From Celeribacter indicus (lineage in GTDB: Bacteria; Pseudomonadota; Alphaproteobacteria; Rhodobacterales; Rhodobacteraceae), in assembly GCF_000819565.1 (NCBI RefSeq), contig NZ_CP004393.1, positions 406,001 through 470,000 of the forward strand: a stretch of 64,000 nt of DNA. Reading direction: 5' to 3'. Below, one piece after another: positions 55,958 through 64,000 of the stretch (its first letter is position 1; each line of letters opens with the position of its first letter). The notes under the pieces are model-generated. The model made no database searches and was not told where the DNA came from. It worked only from the letters and a program-made list of their open reading frames with translations. The translations under genes were made by a program, and so were the position numbers.

Positions 55958-56851
55958 ATGACAGAATTCGATCCTCTTTCCTTCCTCACAGGCGGCAACC
56001 TCGTCACGCTGGCGCTCGCGCTGCTCGTCATTCTTCTCGTGTTCAAGGGCGTGCGCATCGTGCCGCAGTCCGAAAAATACGTGGTCGAACGCTTCGGGCG
56101 GCTGCGCACGGTGCTCGGGCCGGGGATCAACCTCATCGTGCCGCTGATCGACGTCGTGGCGCACAAGATCTCGATCCTCGAGCGTCAGCTTCCGAACGCG
56201 ATGCAGGATGCGATCACCTCCGACAACGTGCTGGTGAAGGTGGAGACTTCGGTCTTCTACCGCATCATCGAGCCGGAGAAGACGGTCTACCGGATCCGTG
56301 ACGTGGACGCCGCCATCGCCACCACGGTCGCGGGGATCGTGCGTGCGGAGATCGGCAAGATGGAGCTCGATCAGGTGCAGTCGAACCGCTCCGACCTGAT
56401 CGCGACGGTGAAGGCCTCGGTCGAGGATGCAGTCGACAACTGGGGGATCGAGGTGACGCGGGCCGAGGTGCTCGACGTCAATCTCGACGAGGCGACGCGG
56501 GCGGCCATGCTGCAACAACTCAACGCCGAACGTGCGCGCCGTGCCGCCGTGACGGAGGCCGAGGGCGAAAAGCGCTCTGTCGAGCTGGCCGCCGATGCGG
56601 AACTCTACGCCGCCGAACAGAAGGCGAAGGCGCGGCGCATCCAGGCCGATGCGGAGGCCTACGCGACCGAGGTCGTGGCGATGGCCATCGCCAAGCACGG
56701 TATCGAGGCGGCACAATACCAGGTGGCGCTCAAGCAGGTGGAGGCACTCACGGCGCTCGGCGAAGGGGAGGGCAAACAGACCGTGGTCGTGCCCGCCTCC
56801 GCGCTCGAAGCGTTCGGGGACGCCTTCCGCATGCTGAAGGGGCGCGGCTGA
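55958..56851 (+). CDS. SPFH/Band 7 protein, QmcA-like
   Basis: The 297-residue protein has one N-terminal membrane segment (about residues 14-30), an SPFH domain (VPQSEKYVVERFGRL, GINLIVPLIDVV, NVLVKVETSVFYRI) and a coiled-coil tail. It belongs to the stomatin-like QmcA group, membrane scaffolds that work with the NfeD-type gene downstream. The start at 55958 is best by homology. It overlaps the NfeD gene by one base (TGATG). Confidence 0.9.
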   Translation: MTEFDPLSFLTGGNLVTLALALLVILLVFKGVRIVPQSEKYVVERFGRLRTVLGPGINLIVPLIDVVAHKISILERQLPNAMQDAITSDNVLVKVETSVFYRIIEPEKTVYRIRDVDAAIATTVAGIVRAEIGKMELDQVQSNRSDLIATVKASVEDAVDNWGIEVTRAEVLDVNLDEATRAAMLQQLNAERARRAAVTEAEGEKRSVELAADAELYAAEQKAKARRIQADAEAYATEVVAMAIAKHGIEAAQYQVALKQVEALTALGEGEGKQTVVVPASALEAFGDAFRMLKGRG

Positions 56852-57138
56852 TGGATCAGGTCGCGCTGTTTCTCGAATGGTGGATCTGGGGCCTTCTGGC
56901 GATCCTGCTTTTCGTGGTCGAGGTGATGGTCACGGGCTTTGTCTTCCTCGGGTTCGGGATCGGGGCAGCCATCGTGGCGCTTCTGTTGTTCCTTGGCTGG
57001 CTCGGCACGAATCTCGCCATTCTGGTGCTGATCTTCGCCGTGATCTCGCTGATCGCCTGGTTTGCGATGCGGCGCGTGTTCGGCCTGCGCAGGGGGCAGG
57101 TGAAGGTCTGGGAGAAGGATATCAACGACGATGTCTGA
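56851..57138 (+). CDS. NfeD family protein, short form
   Basis: The 95-residue protein has two to three membrane segments (residues 10-75) and a short basic tail but lacks the protease domain of long NfeD. Short NfeD proteins carry the OB-fold or only the membrane part and pair with SPFH proteins. It is directly linked to the QmcA-like gene by a one-base overlap. Function: partner of the stomatin-like scaffold; detail unknown. Confidence 0.87.
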   Translation: MDQVALFLEWWIWGLLAILLFVVEVMVTGFVFLGFGIGAAIVALLLFLGWLGTNLAILVLIFAVISLIAWFAMRRVFGLRRGQVKVWEKDINDDV

Positions 57139-57586
57139 GCCGCATCCGCCGTTCGACGGGGCGAAGATCGCGATCCTGCGCGGGGAGGAGGTGCTGGTGC
57201 TGCTGCGCGACGACCGGCCGGACATCCCCTATCCCAACCATTGGGATCTTCCGGGCGGCGGGCGTGAGGGGCTGGAGACCCCGTTCCAGACGGCGGCGCG
57301 CGAACTCGGGGAGGAACTGTCGCTCGCGATCTCGCCGGAGCGGGTGATTTATCACAGGGAGGAGGCGGGTCATTCGGACCCGCGGTTGCGCGTGCATTTC
57401 TTCGTCGCGCGCTGGGACGAATTGCGCGACGAGATGATTGCGCTGGGCGACGAGGGCCAGTGCTGGTCCTGGATGAAGGTGCGCGATTTCGTGACGCGTC
57501 GGGATGCGGTGATCTCGCTGCGCCGCCGGCTCGGCGGCTATCTCGCCACGCGTGATGGTATTCCGGACTGCGGAACCCTTTGGTGA
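57131..57586 (+). CDS. Nudix hydrolase
   Basis: The 151-residue protein carries a complete Nudix box (GGGREGLETPFQTAARELGEEL, given here in pieces: GGGREGLETP, REL, GEEL), which binds magnesium for pyrophosphohydrolysis. It cleaves nucleoside diphosphates linked to another group; the substrate is unknown. It overlaps the NfeD gene by eight bases and so is translated with the SPFH/NfeD unit. Confidence 0.9.
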   Translation: MSEPHPPFDGAKIAILRGEEVLVLLRDDRPDIPYPNHWDLPGGGREGLETPFQTAARELGEELSLAISPERVIYHREEAGHSDPRLRVHFFVARWDELRDEMIALGDEGQCWSWMKVRDFVTRRDAVISLRRRLGGYLATRDGIPDCGTLW

Positions 57587-57631
57587 ATGCCGGCGTTGAT
57601 CCGGCAAGACGCAGACGCGAAAGGATTAAAC

Positions 57632-57946
57632 ATGGCTCGGAATGACAGCTATTCGAACACGCCCCGGTCGTCCTCCGGCAATGGCGGGATCTATTTCGTC
57701 CTTGGCGCCATCGTGGTGGCGATCGGGGTCATCATCTATCTCGTCGCTGGGGGCGATGCGGATCTGACGAGCGGCACGGAAGCGCCCTCGTCGGTGAACA
57801 TCACCAATGAAGCGCCCGATGGGGCGGATGCGGGTCTCACGATCGACACCGACGACGGAGCCGCGGTCACGACGGATGAAGAAGGCACCGTCGCACCCGA
57901 ACCGGCGCCGGAACCGGCTCCTGCACCTGTCCCGCCCGCAGAATAA
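57632..57946 (+). CDS. Small membrane-anchored protein with acidic/Pro-rich tail
   Basis: I do not recognise this 104-residue protein. It has a basic, Ser/Asn-rich N-terminus, one membrane segment (about residues 20-40, IYFVLGAIVVAIGVIIYLV) and a long outer tail rich in Asp, Thr, Glu and Pro-Ala repeats (PEPAPEPAPAPVPPAE). The layout suggests a single-pass membrane protein. AAGGA lies before the ATG at 57632. It is 45 bases behind the Nudix gene. Confidence 0.75.
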   Translation: MARNDSYSNTPRSSSGNGGIYFVLGAIVVAIGVIIYLVAGGDADLTSGTEAPSSVNITNEAPDGADAGLTIDTDDGAAVTTDEEGTVAPEPAPEPAPAPVPPAE

Positions 57947-57964
57947 CGCATAGTGCTTTCAAAG

Positions 57965-57990
57965 GAACGGCGCTCCGGAAGGGGCGCCGT
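57965..57990. terminator. Terminator-like hairpin between the small membrane protein gene and pyrF
   Basis: Arms AACGGCGC (57965-57972) and GCGCCGTT (57983-57990) with a 10-base loop and short T or A tracts on both sides. It lies between convergent genes. The tracts are weak, so confidence is moderate. Confidence 0.55.
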
Positions 57991-58005
57991 TTCCACATGC
58001 GGGGA

Positions 58006-58734
58006 TCAGGTGTGCACGCGGGTGATCTCGTCGCGGATCTGTAATGCGGCGGCGCGGGGGTTCTCGTGCTGCCAGACCGGGCGGCCGACGACGATGTGAT
58101 CGACTCCATCCCGAATCGCCTGGGTCGGAGTGGCCACACGTTTCTGGTCCCCCAGCGCGGCGCCGGCGGGCCGCACGCCGGGCGTTACGATGAGCCGACC
58201 CTGCGCTTCCGGCAGGGCGCGGATCATGGCCGCTTCCTGCGGCGAGGCGATGACACCATCCGCCCCCGCCTCGAAGGCCCTGGCGGCGCGCTCCTGGACG
58301 AGATCGCGGATGTCGCCGGGCTTGATGAGCGCGCTGTCGAGATCGCCGCGGTCCAGCGAGGTCAGGATCGTCACCGCAAGGATCTTCATTTCCGAGCCGG
58401 AGGCGCCTTCCTTCGCGGCCTTCACCACATAGGGATCGCCATGGACGGTGAGAAAGTCCATCTCGTATTGCGCCACCCCGCGCACGGCATTCTCCACCGT
58501 CGCTCCGATGTCGAAGAACTTCATGTCGAGGAAGATGCGCTTTCCCTGTTCCTGCTTGAGCGCGTTGGCAAGTGCGAGCCCACCGCCAGTCAGCATCCCC
58601 AGACCGATCTTATAGAAGGAGACCGCGTCCCCGATGCGCGACACGAGGTCGAGCCCCGCCACCACGTTCGGAACATCAAGGGCGACGATCAGGCGGTCAT
58701 CGGCAGGTGTGACGGCGCGCTCGGTGACGGACAT
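58006..58734 (-). CDS. pyrF: Orotidine 5'-phosphate decarboxylase
   Basis: The 242-residue enzyme has the conserved active-site run LDMKFFDIG (Asp-x-Lys-x-x-Asp), VALDVPN and TPGVRPAG at the phosphate-binding end. It makes UMP in the last step of pyrimidine synthesis. The ATG at 58734 has AAAGGAG upstream; a TTG start two codons earlier is less likely. It follows the small conserved gene by 72 bases on the same strand. Confidence 0.95.
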   Translation of the reverse strand: MSVTERAVTPADDRLIVALDVPNVVAGLDLVSRIGDAVSFYKIGLGMLTGGGLALANALKQEQGKRIFLDMKFFDIGATVENAVRGVAQYEMDFLTVHGDPYVVKAAKEGASGSEMKILAVTILTSLDRGDLDSALIKPGDIRDLVQERAARAFEAGADGVIASPQEAAMIRALPEAQGRLIVTPGVRPAGAALGDQKRVATPTQAIRDGVDHIVVGRPVWQHENPRAAALQIRDEITRVHT

Positions 58735-58806
58735 GGGCAAACTCCTTTGAAGCCTGCCCCTCCATGGGCGCTGGATGCGGTGCGGTCAAGAGGCCGGGTC
58801 GCCCGT

Positions 58807-59073
58807 TCAGGCGCTCAGCCGCCCGCTTTGGCCCGCGATTTCCGCCACAAGCTTCAGATGCGCGATATTGTCCCCGCGGTTGCGTGCCCGCATCGCGCGG
58901 GCCCGCAGGACGAGGCCACGGGCAAGGGTTTCGAAATCCGAGTTGATAGGAGCCGCGAGGTCGACCGGATAAGTGATCCGTTCGCCGGCCTCGTGGAAAA
59001 TCACGCGGGCTTCGAACGCTTGGCGCGCCGGGTTGTAGGTCATGCCCTGAACTTCTGCTCCGTAGGTGTGCAT
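58807..59073 (-). CDS. Conserved hypothetical protein
   Basis: The 88-residue soluble protein is not recognised by domain. It has AEVQGMTYNPARQAFEARVIFH and VDLAAPINSDFETLARGLVLRARAMRAR, alternating strand and helix. AGGAGG supports the ATG at 59073 over one 36 bases upstream. The order hypothetical-pyrF beside clpB suggests a conserved Rhodobacteraceae gene. No function is assigned. Confidence 0.75.
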   Translation of the reverse strand: MHTYGAEVQGMTYNPARQAFEARVIFHEAGERITYPVDLAAPINSDFETLARGLVLRARAMRARNRGDNIAHLKLVAEIAGQSGRLSA

Positions 59074-59144
59074 GGCTGCCTCCTGAGGCTGTTTCGCTGT
59101 CAACGCCACGCCGCGGAAATCGTTCCATTTTGGTCACACCGCCT

Positions 59145-59173
59145 CTTGCAGAGGAGGAGGGCGGCACCCATCT
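59145..59173 (+). promoter_or_regulatory. Sigma-32 (RpoH)-type promoter of clpB
   Basis: CTTGCAG (59145-59151), 14 bases, ACCCATCT (59166-59173) matches the heat-shock promoter pattern CTTGAAA-N13/14-CCCCATNT closely. The expected start is near 59180, giving a leader of about 73 bases before clpB. Confidence 0.72.
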
Positions 59174-59252
59174 CGAAGTCAAGGTTCCGGACATGGAAGT
59201 GCCGCCTGGCGGGCTTCGCAAGACGCGGAACGCTTTGTAGAGGAGAGACGGT

Positions 59253-61880
59253 ATGAACATGGAGAAGTTCACCGAACGCGCGCGCGGTTTCATCCAGGCG
59301 GCGCAGACCATCGCCATGCGCGAAAACCATCAGCGGCTGGTCCCCGAACATCTTCTGAAGGCCCTCATGGATGACGAGGAGGGCTTTGCCTCCAATCTCA
59401 TCAGTCGCGCTGGCGGCGATCCGCGCCTTGTGCGCGCCTCCGTCGATGCAACCATCGGCAAGCTGCCGAAGGTGTCGGGCGATGCCGGCCAGACCTATCT
59501 CGACCGCTCGGTCGCCGAACTGCTCGACGAGGCGGAGAAGATCGCGAAGAAGGCGGGCGACAGTTTCGTTCCGGTGGAGCGGCTCCTGACCGCGCTGGCA
59601 ATCGTGAAGTCGAAGGCCAGGGAAGCTCTGGAAGCGGGGGGCGTGGATGCGAAGAAGCTCAACGCCGCGATCAACGAGATCCGAAAAGGCCGCACGGCCG
59701 ACAGCGCATCGGCCGAAGAGGGCTACGAGGCGCTCAAGAAATATGCGCGTGACCTGACGGAGGCCGCGGAAGAGGGCAAGATCGACCCGATCATCGGACG
59801 CGACGAGGAAATCCGCCGCTCCATGCAGGTGCTTTCGCGCCGGACGAAGAACAACCCGATCCTGATCGGTGAGCCGGGCGTCGGCAAGACCGCGATTGCC
59901 GAGGGGCTTGCCCTGCGGATCGTCAATGGCGACGTGCCGGAGTCCTTGCGCAACAAGAAACTCCTGGCGCTCGATATGGGCGCGCTCATTGCCGGTGCGA
60001 AATATCGCGGGGAATTCGAGGAACGGCTGAAATCCATCCTCAAGGAGATCGAGGCCGCCGCGGGTGAGATCATTCTCTTCATCGACGAGATCCACACCCT
60101 CGTGGGCGCGGGCAAGACCGATGGCGCGATGGACGCGGCCAACCTCATCAAGCCGGCGCTCGCGCGCGGGGAATTGCACTGTGTCGGTGCGACCACGCTC
60201 GACGAATACCGCAAGTATGTCGAGAAGGACGCGGCTCTCGCCCGCCGGTTCCAGCCGGTGATGGTGACCGAGCCGACGGTGGAGGACACGATCTCGATCC
60301 TGCGCGGGATCAAGGAGAAATACGAGCTTCACCACGGGGTGCGCATCTCCGACTCCGCGCTTGTGGCCGCCGCGACGCTCAGCCATCGCTACATCACCGA
60401 CCGGTTCCTGCCGGACAAGGCGATCGACCTCGTGGACGAGGCGGCGTCGCGTCTGCGCATGGAGGTGGACAGCAAGCCCGAGGAACTTGACGCGCTCGAC
60501 CGTCAGATCCTCCAGCTTCAGATCGAGGCGGAGGCCCTGAAGAAAGAGGATGACGAGGCGTCCAAGCACCGGCTCGAGAAGCTCGAGCAGGAGCTCGCGG
60601 ACCTTCAGGACCGCTCGAACGCCATGACGGCGAAATGGGAGGCCGAACGCCAGAAACTCGAAGGCGCACGAGATCTCAAGGAGAAACTCGACCGGGCGCG
60701 GGCCGATCTGGAGATCGCGAAGCGCGAGGGCAATCTGGCGAAGGCCGGAGAACTCAGCTACGGCGTGATCCCGCAGCTCGAGCGCCAGTTGTCGGAGGCG
60801 GAAGCCGCCGAGGCCGAGGGCGACGGAGACCTCATGGTCGAGGAAGCGGTGCGTCCCGAGCAGATCGCGGAAGTCGTGGAGCGCTGGACCGGTATTCCGA
60901 CCTCGAAGATGCTCGAGGGCGAGCGGGAGAAACTCCTGCGGATGGAAGACGGCTTGCATAAGCGGGTGATCGGCCAGGACGCGGCGGTACGCGCCGTGGC
61001 GAATGCCGTGCGGCGTGCGCGGGCGGGGCTCAACGATGAGAACCGGCCTCTGGGCTCGTTCCTCTTCCTCGGGCCGACCGGCGTCGGCAAGACCGAGCTG
61101 ACGAAGGCCGTGGCCGAGTTCCTCTTTGACGACGACAACGCGATGGTGCGCATCGACATGTCCGAGTTCATGGAGAAACACAGCGTGGCCCGCCTGATCG
61201 GTGCGCCTCCGGGCTACGTCGGTTATGACGAAGGCGGTGTTCTGACCGAAGCCGTGCGGCGTCGGCCCTATCAGGTCGTGCTGTTCGACGAGGTAGAAAA
61301 AGCGCACCCGGATGTGTTCAACGTGCTGTTGCAGGTGCTCGATGACGGTGTGCTGACCGACGGACAGGGCCGCACCGTGGACTTCAAACAGACGCTGATC
61401 ATCCTGACGTCGAACCTCGGATCTCAGGCGCTGAGCCAGTTGCCGGAAGGGGCTGACAGTTCCGTGGCCAAACGCGACGTGATGGACGCGGTGCGGGCGC
61501 ATTTCCGCCCCGAATTCCTCAACCGCCTGGATGAGACGATCATCTTCGACCGTCTGGGCCGGAAGGACATGGGCGGGATCGTCGAAATCCAGCTCTCTCG
61601 TCTCGAGAAACGACTGGCGAAACGCAACATCTCGCTGGCCATCGACCAGGGGGCAAAGGAATGGCTCGCCAACGAAGGATACGATCCGGTCTTCGGCGCG
61701 CGACCGCTGAAACGGGTGATCCAGCGCACGTTGCAGGATCCGCTCGCGGAGCTTCTGCTCGCCGGAGACGTGAAGGACGGGGAGACGATCCCGGTGAGCG
61801 CCGGTGCCGACGGGCTGATCATCGGGGACCGCAAGGGCGCGTCGAACCGGCCGAAACCGGACGATGCGGTGGTGCACTGA
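59253..61880 (+). CDS. clpB: ATP-dependent chaperone ClpB
   Basis: The 875-residue disaggregase has an N-domain, two AAA+ modules with Walker A GEPGVGKT (206-213) and GPTGVGKT (607-614), and a coiled-coil M-domain (about 410-530) between them. It rescues protein aggregates with DnaK. Length and motif spacing equal E. coli ClpB. GAGGAGAG lies before the ATG. A heat-shock promoter is at 59145-59173 and a strong terminator follows, so it is a single-gene unit. Confidence 0.97.
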   Translation: MNMEKFTERARGFIQAAQTIAMRENHQRLVPEHLLKALMDDEEGFASNLISRAGGDPRLVRASVDATIGKLPKVSGDAGQTYLDRSVAELLDEAEKIAKKAGDSFVPVERLLTALAIVKSKAREALEAGGVDAKKLNAAINEIRKGRTADSASAEEGYEALKKYARDLTEAAEEGKIDPIIGRDEEIRRSMQVLSRRTKNNPILIGEPGVGKTAIAEGLALRIVNGDVPESLRNKKLLALDMGALIAGAKYRGEFEERLKSILKEIEAAAGEIILFIDEIHTLVGAGKTDGAMDAANLIKPALARGELHCVGATTLDEYRKYVEKDAALARRFQPVMVTEPTVEDTISILRGIKEKYELHHGVRISDSALVAAATLSHRYITDRFLPDKAIDLVDEAASRLRMEVDSKPEELDALDRQILQLQIEAEALKKEDDEASKHRLEKLEQELADLQDRSNAMTAKWEAERQKLEGARDLKEKLDRARADLEIAKREGNLAKAGELSYGVIPQLERQLSEAEAAEAEGDGDLMVEEAVRPEQIAEVVERWTGIPTSKMLEGEREKLLRMEDGLHKRVIGQDAAVRAVANAVRRARAGLNDENRPLGSFLFLGPTGVGKTELTKAVAEFLFDDDNAMVRIDMSEFMEKHSVARLIGAPPGYVGYDEGGVLTEAVRRRPYQVVLFDEVEKAHPDVFNVLLQVLDDGVLTDGQGRTVDFKQTLIILTSNLGSQALSQLPEGADSSVAKRDVMDAVRAHFRPEFLNRLDETIIFDRLGRKDMGGIVEIQLSRLEKRLAKRNISLAIDQGAKEWLANEGYDPVFGARPLKRVIQRTLQDPLAELLLAGDVKDGETIPVSAGADGLIIGDRKGASNRPKPDDAVVH

Positions 61881-61899
61881 GCGAACAAACGAAAAAGGG

Positions 61900-61924
61900 G
61901 GCGGCCTTCCGGGGCCGCCTTTTT
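61900..61924 (+). terminator. Terminator of clpB
   Basis: Arms GGCGGCC (61900-61906) and GGCCGCC (61913-61919) with a 6-base loop, followed by TTTTT. It lies 20 bases after the clpB stop codon. Confidence 0.82.
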
Positions 61925-62105
61925 CCTGCCCTGTGGCAAGAGAGGGGCGTCTTTCAGCTTCGGCCCCACATGCCGAGATGGTGAAGAGACCGTATGCCGT
62001 TGAATGCAATGGATTTCGCCTCGCACCCGCGCGGATTCGGGTTGTCTTCTGCGGGAACTCTGTCAGGGTTGGAATGGATCTTCATGCAATCCGGCGAGGT
62101 TTTCG

Positions 62106-63638
62106 ATGGCATTCTGGCACTGGGCGATGATGGCGCTTCAGGTTCTGGCGCTTGCGTTCGTGATGGTGATCGGGGTGGTGGCGCTCGTGGCCGTGGCGCT
62201 GTTCGTGCTCGACAAGAGGCAGACGAAGGACGCGATTCTGCGCAACTACCCGGTGATCGGCCATTTCCGGCACTGGTTCTCCACCCTGGGCGAGTTCTTT
62301 CGCCAGTATTTCTTTGCGATGGACCGGGAGGAGATGCCCTTCAACCGCGCCCAGCGGGACTGGATCTATCGCGCGGCGGATGGAAAGGGGAACACCGTTG
62401 CCTTCGGCTCGACACGCTCGCTGACCATTCCGGGGACGCCGATCTTCATGAACGCGCCCTTTCCGCCACTCGACGACCAGTTCGCGGCCTCCGAACCGAT
62501 GGTGATCGGTCCGCATTGCCGCGTCCCCTACACGGCCACCTCGGTCTTCAACATTTCCGGCATGTCCTATGGCGCGATTTCCAAACCCGCGGTCCTGGCG
62601 CTGTCGAAGGGTGCGAAGGAGGCCGGGATCTGGCTCAACACCGGGGAAGGGGGGCTGTCGCCCTTCCACCTCGAGGGCGGGGCGGATCTTGTTTACCAGA
62701 TCGGTACGGCGAAATACGGCATTCGCGACGAGAACGGCAATCTCGACGACAACAAGCTGCGCGCGATTGCGGCCAATGACCAGGTGAAGATGTTCGAGAT
62801 CAAGCTGTCTCAGGGCGCGAAACCCGGCAAGGGGGGTATCCTTCCCGCCGCCAAGATCACGCCCGAGATTGCGCAGATCCGCGGTCTCCGTCCCGGCGAG
62901 GACGGAATTTCGCCCAACCGCCACCGCGAAGTGGACGATTTCGGCGACCTGCTCGATTTCGTCAACCACATCCGCGATGTGACGGGCAAGCCCACCGGCT
63001 TCAAGTTCGTCGTCGGCTCCTCGCGGCCCTGGGCGAAGTTCTTTGAGCTCATCAAGGAACGCGGCGACGAATATGCGCCCGACTTCATCACCATCGATGG
63101 TGGCGAGGGCGGCACGGGCGCTGCGCCGATGCCGCTGATCGACCTCGTGGGCATGCCGATCAAGGAGGCCCTGATCCGCATCGTCGACCTGCGCGACAAA
63201 TATGGATTGCACGAGCGCATCCGCATCGTCGCCGCCGGCAAGCTCGTGAACCCTGCGGATGTCGCCTGGGCGATCTGTGCGGGGGCGGATTTTGTGACGT
63301 CCGCGCGTGGCTTCATGTTCTCGCTGGGCTGCATTCAGGCCCTGAAATGCAACCGCAACACCTGTCCGACGGGGATCACCACCCATGACCCGCATCTCCA
63401 GAGGGGACTCGTGGTCGAGGACAAATACAAGAAGGTGGCGGCCTATGCGCGTGCCACGATCAGCGAGCTCGAGACCATCGCCCATTCGGTCGGCGTGCTC
63501 GAGCCGCGGCAGATGCGGCGACGGCATGTGCGGATCGTCCAGGCCGACGGAACCTCCATCCCGCTCGACCGGATCGTGCCGAGCTATCACAGCGACGCGC
63601 AGAGCGTGGAAAGTTACAAGGTTCCAACGCACATGTGA
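62106..63638 (+). CDS. FMN-binding glutamate synthase family protein
   Basis: The 510-residue protein has two N-terminal membrane segments (residues 5-35) and a glutamate-synthase central FMN domain: GMSYGAISKPAVLALSKGAKEAG, NTGEGGLSP, GEGGTGAAPMPLI and the [3Fe-4S] cysteines in GCIQALKCNRNTCPTG. It lacks the glutaminase domain, so it is a GltS-like oxidoreductase of unknown substrate, often membrane linked. The ATG at 62106 has GCGAGG upstream; an earlier frame from 62004 is not supported by homology. Confidence 0.88.
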   Translation: MAFWHWAMMALQVLALAFVMVIGVVALVAVALFVLDKRQTKDAILRNYPVIGHFRHWFSTLGEFFRQYFFAMDREEMPFNRAQRDWIYRAADGKGNTVAFGSTRSLTIPGTPIFMNAPFPPLDDQFAASEPMVIGPHCRVPYTATSVFNISGMSYGAISKPAVLALSKGAKEAGIWLNTGEGGLSPFHLEGGADLVYQIGTAKYGIRDENGNLDDNKLRAIAANDQVKMFEIKLSQGAKPGKGGILPAAKITPEIAQIRGLRPGEDGISPNRHREVDDFGDLLDFVNHIRDVTGKPTGFKFVVGSSRPWAKFFELIKERGDEYAPDFITIDGGEGGTGAAPMPLIDLVGMPIKEALIRIVDLRDKYGLHERIRIVAAGKLVNPADVAWAICAGADFVTSARGFMFSLGCIQALKCNRNTCPTGITTHDPHLQRGLVVEDKYKKVAAYARATISELETIAHSVGVLEPRQMRRRHVRIVQADGTSIPLDRIVPSYHSDAQSVESYKVPTHM

Positions 63639-63707
63639 GATGAGTTGGGTTTGAGCGCGCGGCGAAGCGGGGTAGCCTTTCCGCGGGCAGTCAGAGGGGA
63701 GGGCCGG

Positions 63708-64000
63708 ATGGCCGGGCGTATCAACAGACCGTATTCCGAGGTGACGCCGGAGCGCGTCTATCTCAACCGGCGCGCGGTGATCGGCGGGCTCGCGGGCGCC
63801 GGGCTTCTGGCCGGTACGGGCGCGCGGGCGCAGGAGATGCCGCAATTCTCCATCGAAGGGTTCGACACGACGGAGGCGCCGAACAGCTTCGAGGAGATCA
63901 CCAACTACAACAATTTCTACGAGTTCGGCACCGGGAAGGAAGATCCCGCCCGCTATGCCGGCGCGCTCACCACCGATCCCTGGTCGGTGGAGATCGACGG
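63708..64000 (+). CDS. msrP: Protein-methionine-sulfoxide reductase catalytic subunit MsrP (5' part)
   Basis: The frame starts at 63708 with GAGGGGAGGG upstream and runs off the right edge, so only the first 97 residues are seen. A twin-arginine signal (NRRAVIGGLAGAG) and the conserved ITNYNNFYEFGTGKEDPA block match MsrP/YedY, a periplasmic molybdenum enzyme that repairs oxidised methionines in proteins. The partner MsrQ (a heme membrane subunit) would be expected downstream, outside the window. Confidence 0.9.
   Translation, partial: MAGRINRPYSEVTPERVYLNRRAVIGGLAGAGLLAGTGARAQEMPQFSIEGFDTTEAPNSFEEITNYNNFYEFGTGKEDPARYAGALTTDPWSVEID

Noticed and set aside
59100..62009. A 969-residue minus-strand frame opposite clpB
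   Set aside because: clpB is certain on the other strand and the antisense product is Arg/His/Leu-rich without family features.
1..64000. CRISPR array, prophage, insertion sequence or defence island
   Set aside because: No regularly spaced repeats, integrases, transposases or phage structural genes were seen on either strand.

Overview
The window is high-GC, gene-dense bacterial chromosome. Gene order and protein families point to an alphaproteobacterium of the Rhodobacteraceae (Roseobacter side). Markers are the leuS-lptE-holA run, a CenR-type response regulator, the LON-domain/Trm112/UbiH block, the RsmB-heparinase-like-PurH-LspA-DUF3035-M16-M16 run, the SdhAF4 protein next to dapB, and RTX-type calcium-binding repeats. 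The very acidic porin and the many Asp/Glu-rich exported proteins fit a marine or salt-tolerant organism. There is no rRNA operon, phage, insertion sequence or CRISPR array. Most of the window is core chromosome, with a few accessory modules.

Layout. 0-6.2 kb: end of a flavoprotein, an LLM-class oxidoreductase, and the minus-strand leuS-lptE-holA run behind a DUF3576 lipoprotein. 6.2-13.8 kb: acidic porin, YggS, L,D-transpeptidase, RibA with a degenerate N-terminal half, CenR-like regulator, two tandem candidate small RNAs, ExoIII, a thioredoxin-TPR protein, a LON-domain protein and Trm112. 13.8-26.6 kb: UbiH-type hydroxylase, amidase, aminotransferase, FtsK, LolA, a lytic transglycosylase, an AEC transporter, HspQ, an RsbW/STAS pair, free-Met-sulfoxide reductase, an RluA-type synthase and a GT92 glycosyltransferase. 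26.6-38.7 kb: the classic rbfA-truB-rpsO-pnp set is present in order on the minus strand but is split by two blocks. One block is amidoligase/C26 peptidase/DUF1643 plus an RTX protein and a DUF5665 protein. The other is PutP, an SGNH hydrolase, a pseudo-receiver-like protein and a Crp/Fnr regulator. 38.8-53.2 kb: dapB, SdhAF4, RsmB, heparinase-like, purH, lspA, DUF3035, two M16 peptidases, mutL, rmuC, DUF3775 and an MFS transporter. 53.3-64 kb: rpmJ, tRNA-Val(GAC), an N-formylglutamate amidohydrolase-like protein, dinB, SPFH/NfeD, Nudix, pyrF, clpB with a sigma-32-like promoter, a glutamate-synthase-like FMN protein and the start of msrP.

How the genes fit together. Much of the window serves translation (leuS, truB, rbfA, rsmB, rpsO, rpmJ, Trm112, an RluA family enzyme), envelope building (LptE, LolA, LspA, porin, L,D-transpeptidase, lytic transglycosylase), DNA maintenance (HolA, FtsK, ExoIII, MutL, RmuC, DinB) and stress repair (ClpB, HspQ, thioredoxin-TPR, MsrC, MsrP). 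The least explained parts are the tandem two-hairpin RNA units at 10.8-11.1 kb, the amidoligase cassette behind truB, the lysine-free RTX protein, and several palindromic sites in intergenic regions. Many putative promoters have -10 boxes of the type TATCCT or TAGGCT. Two of these sit so close to a start codon that the mRNA may be leaderless.
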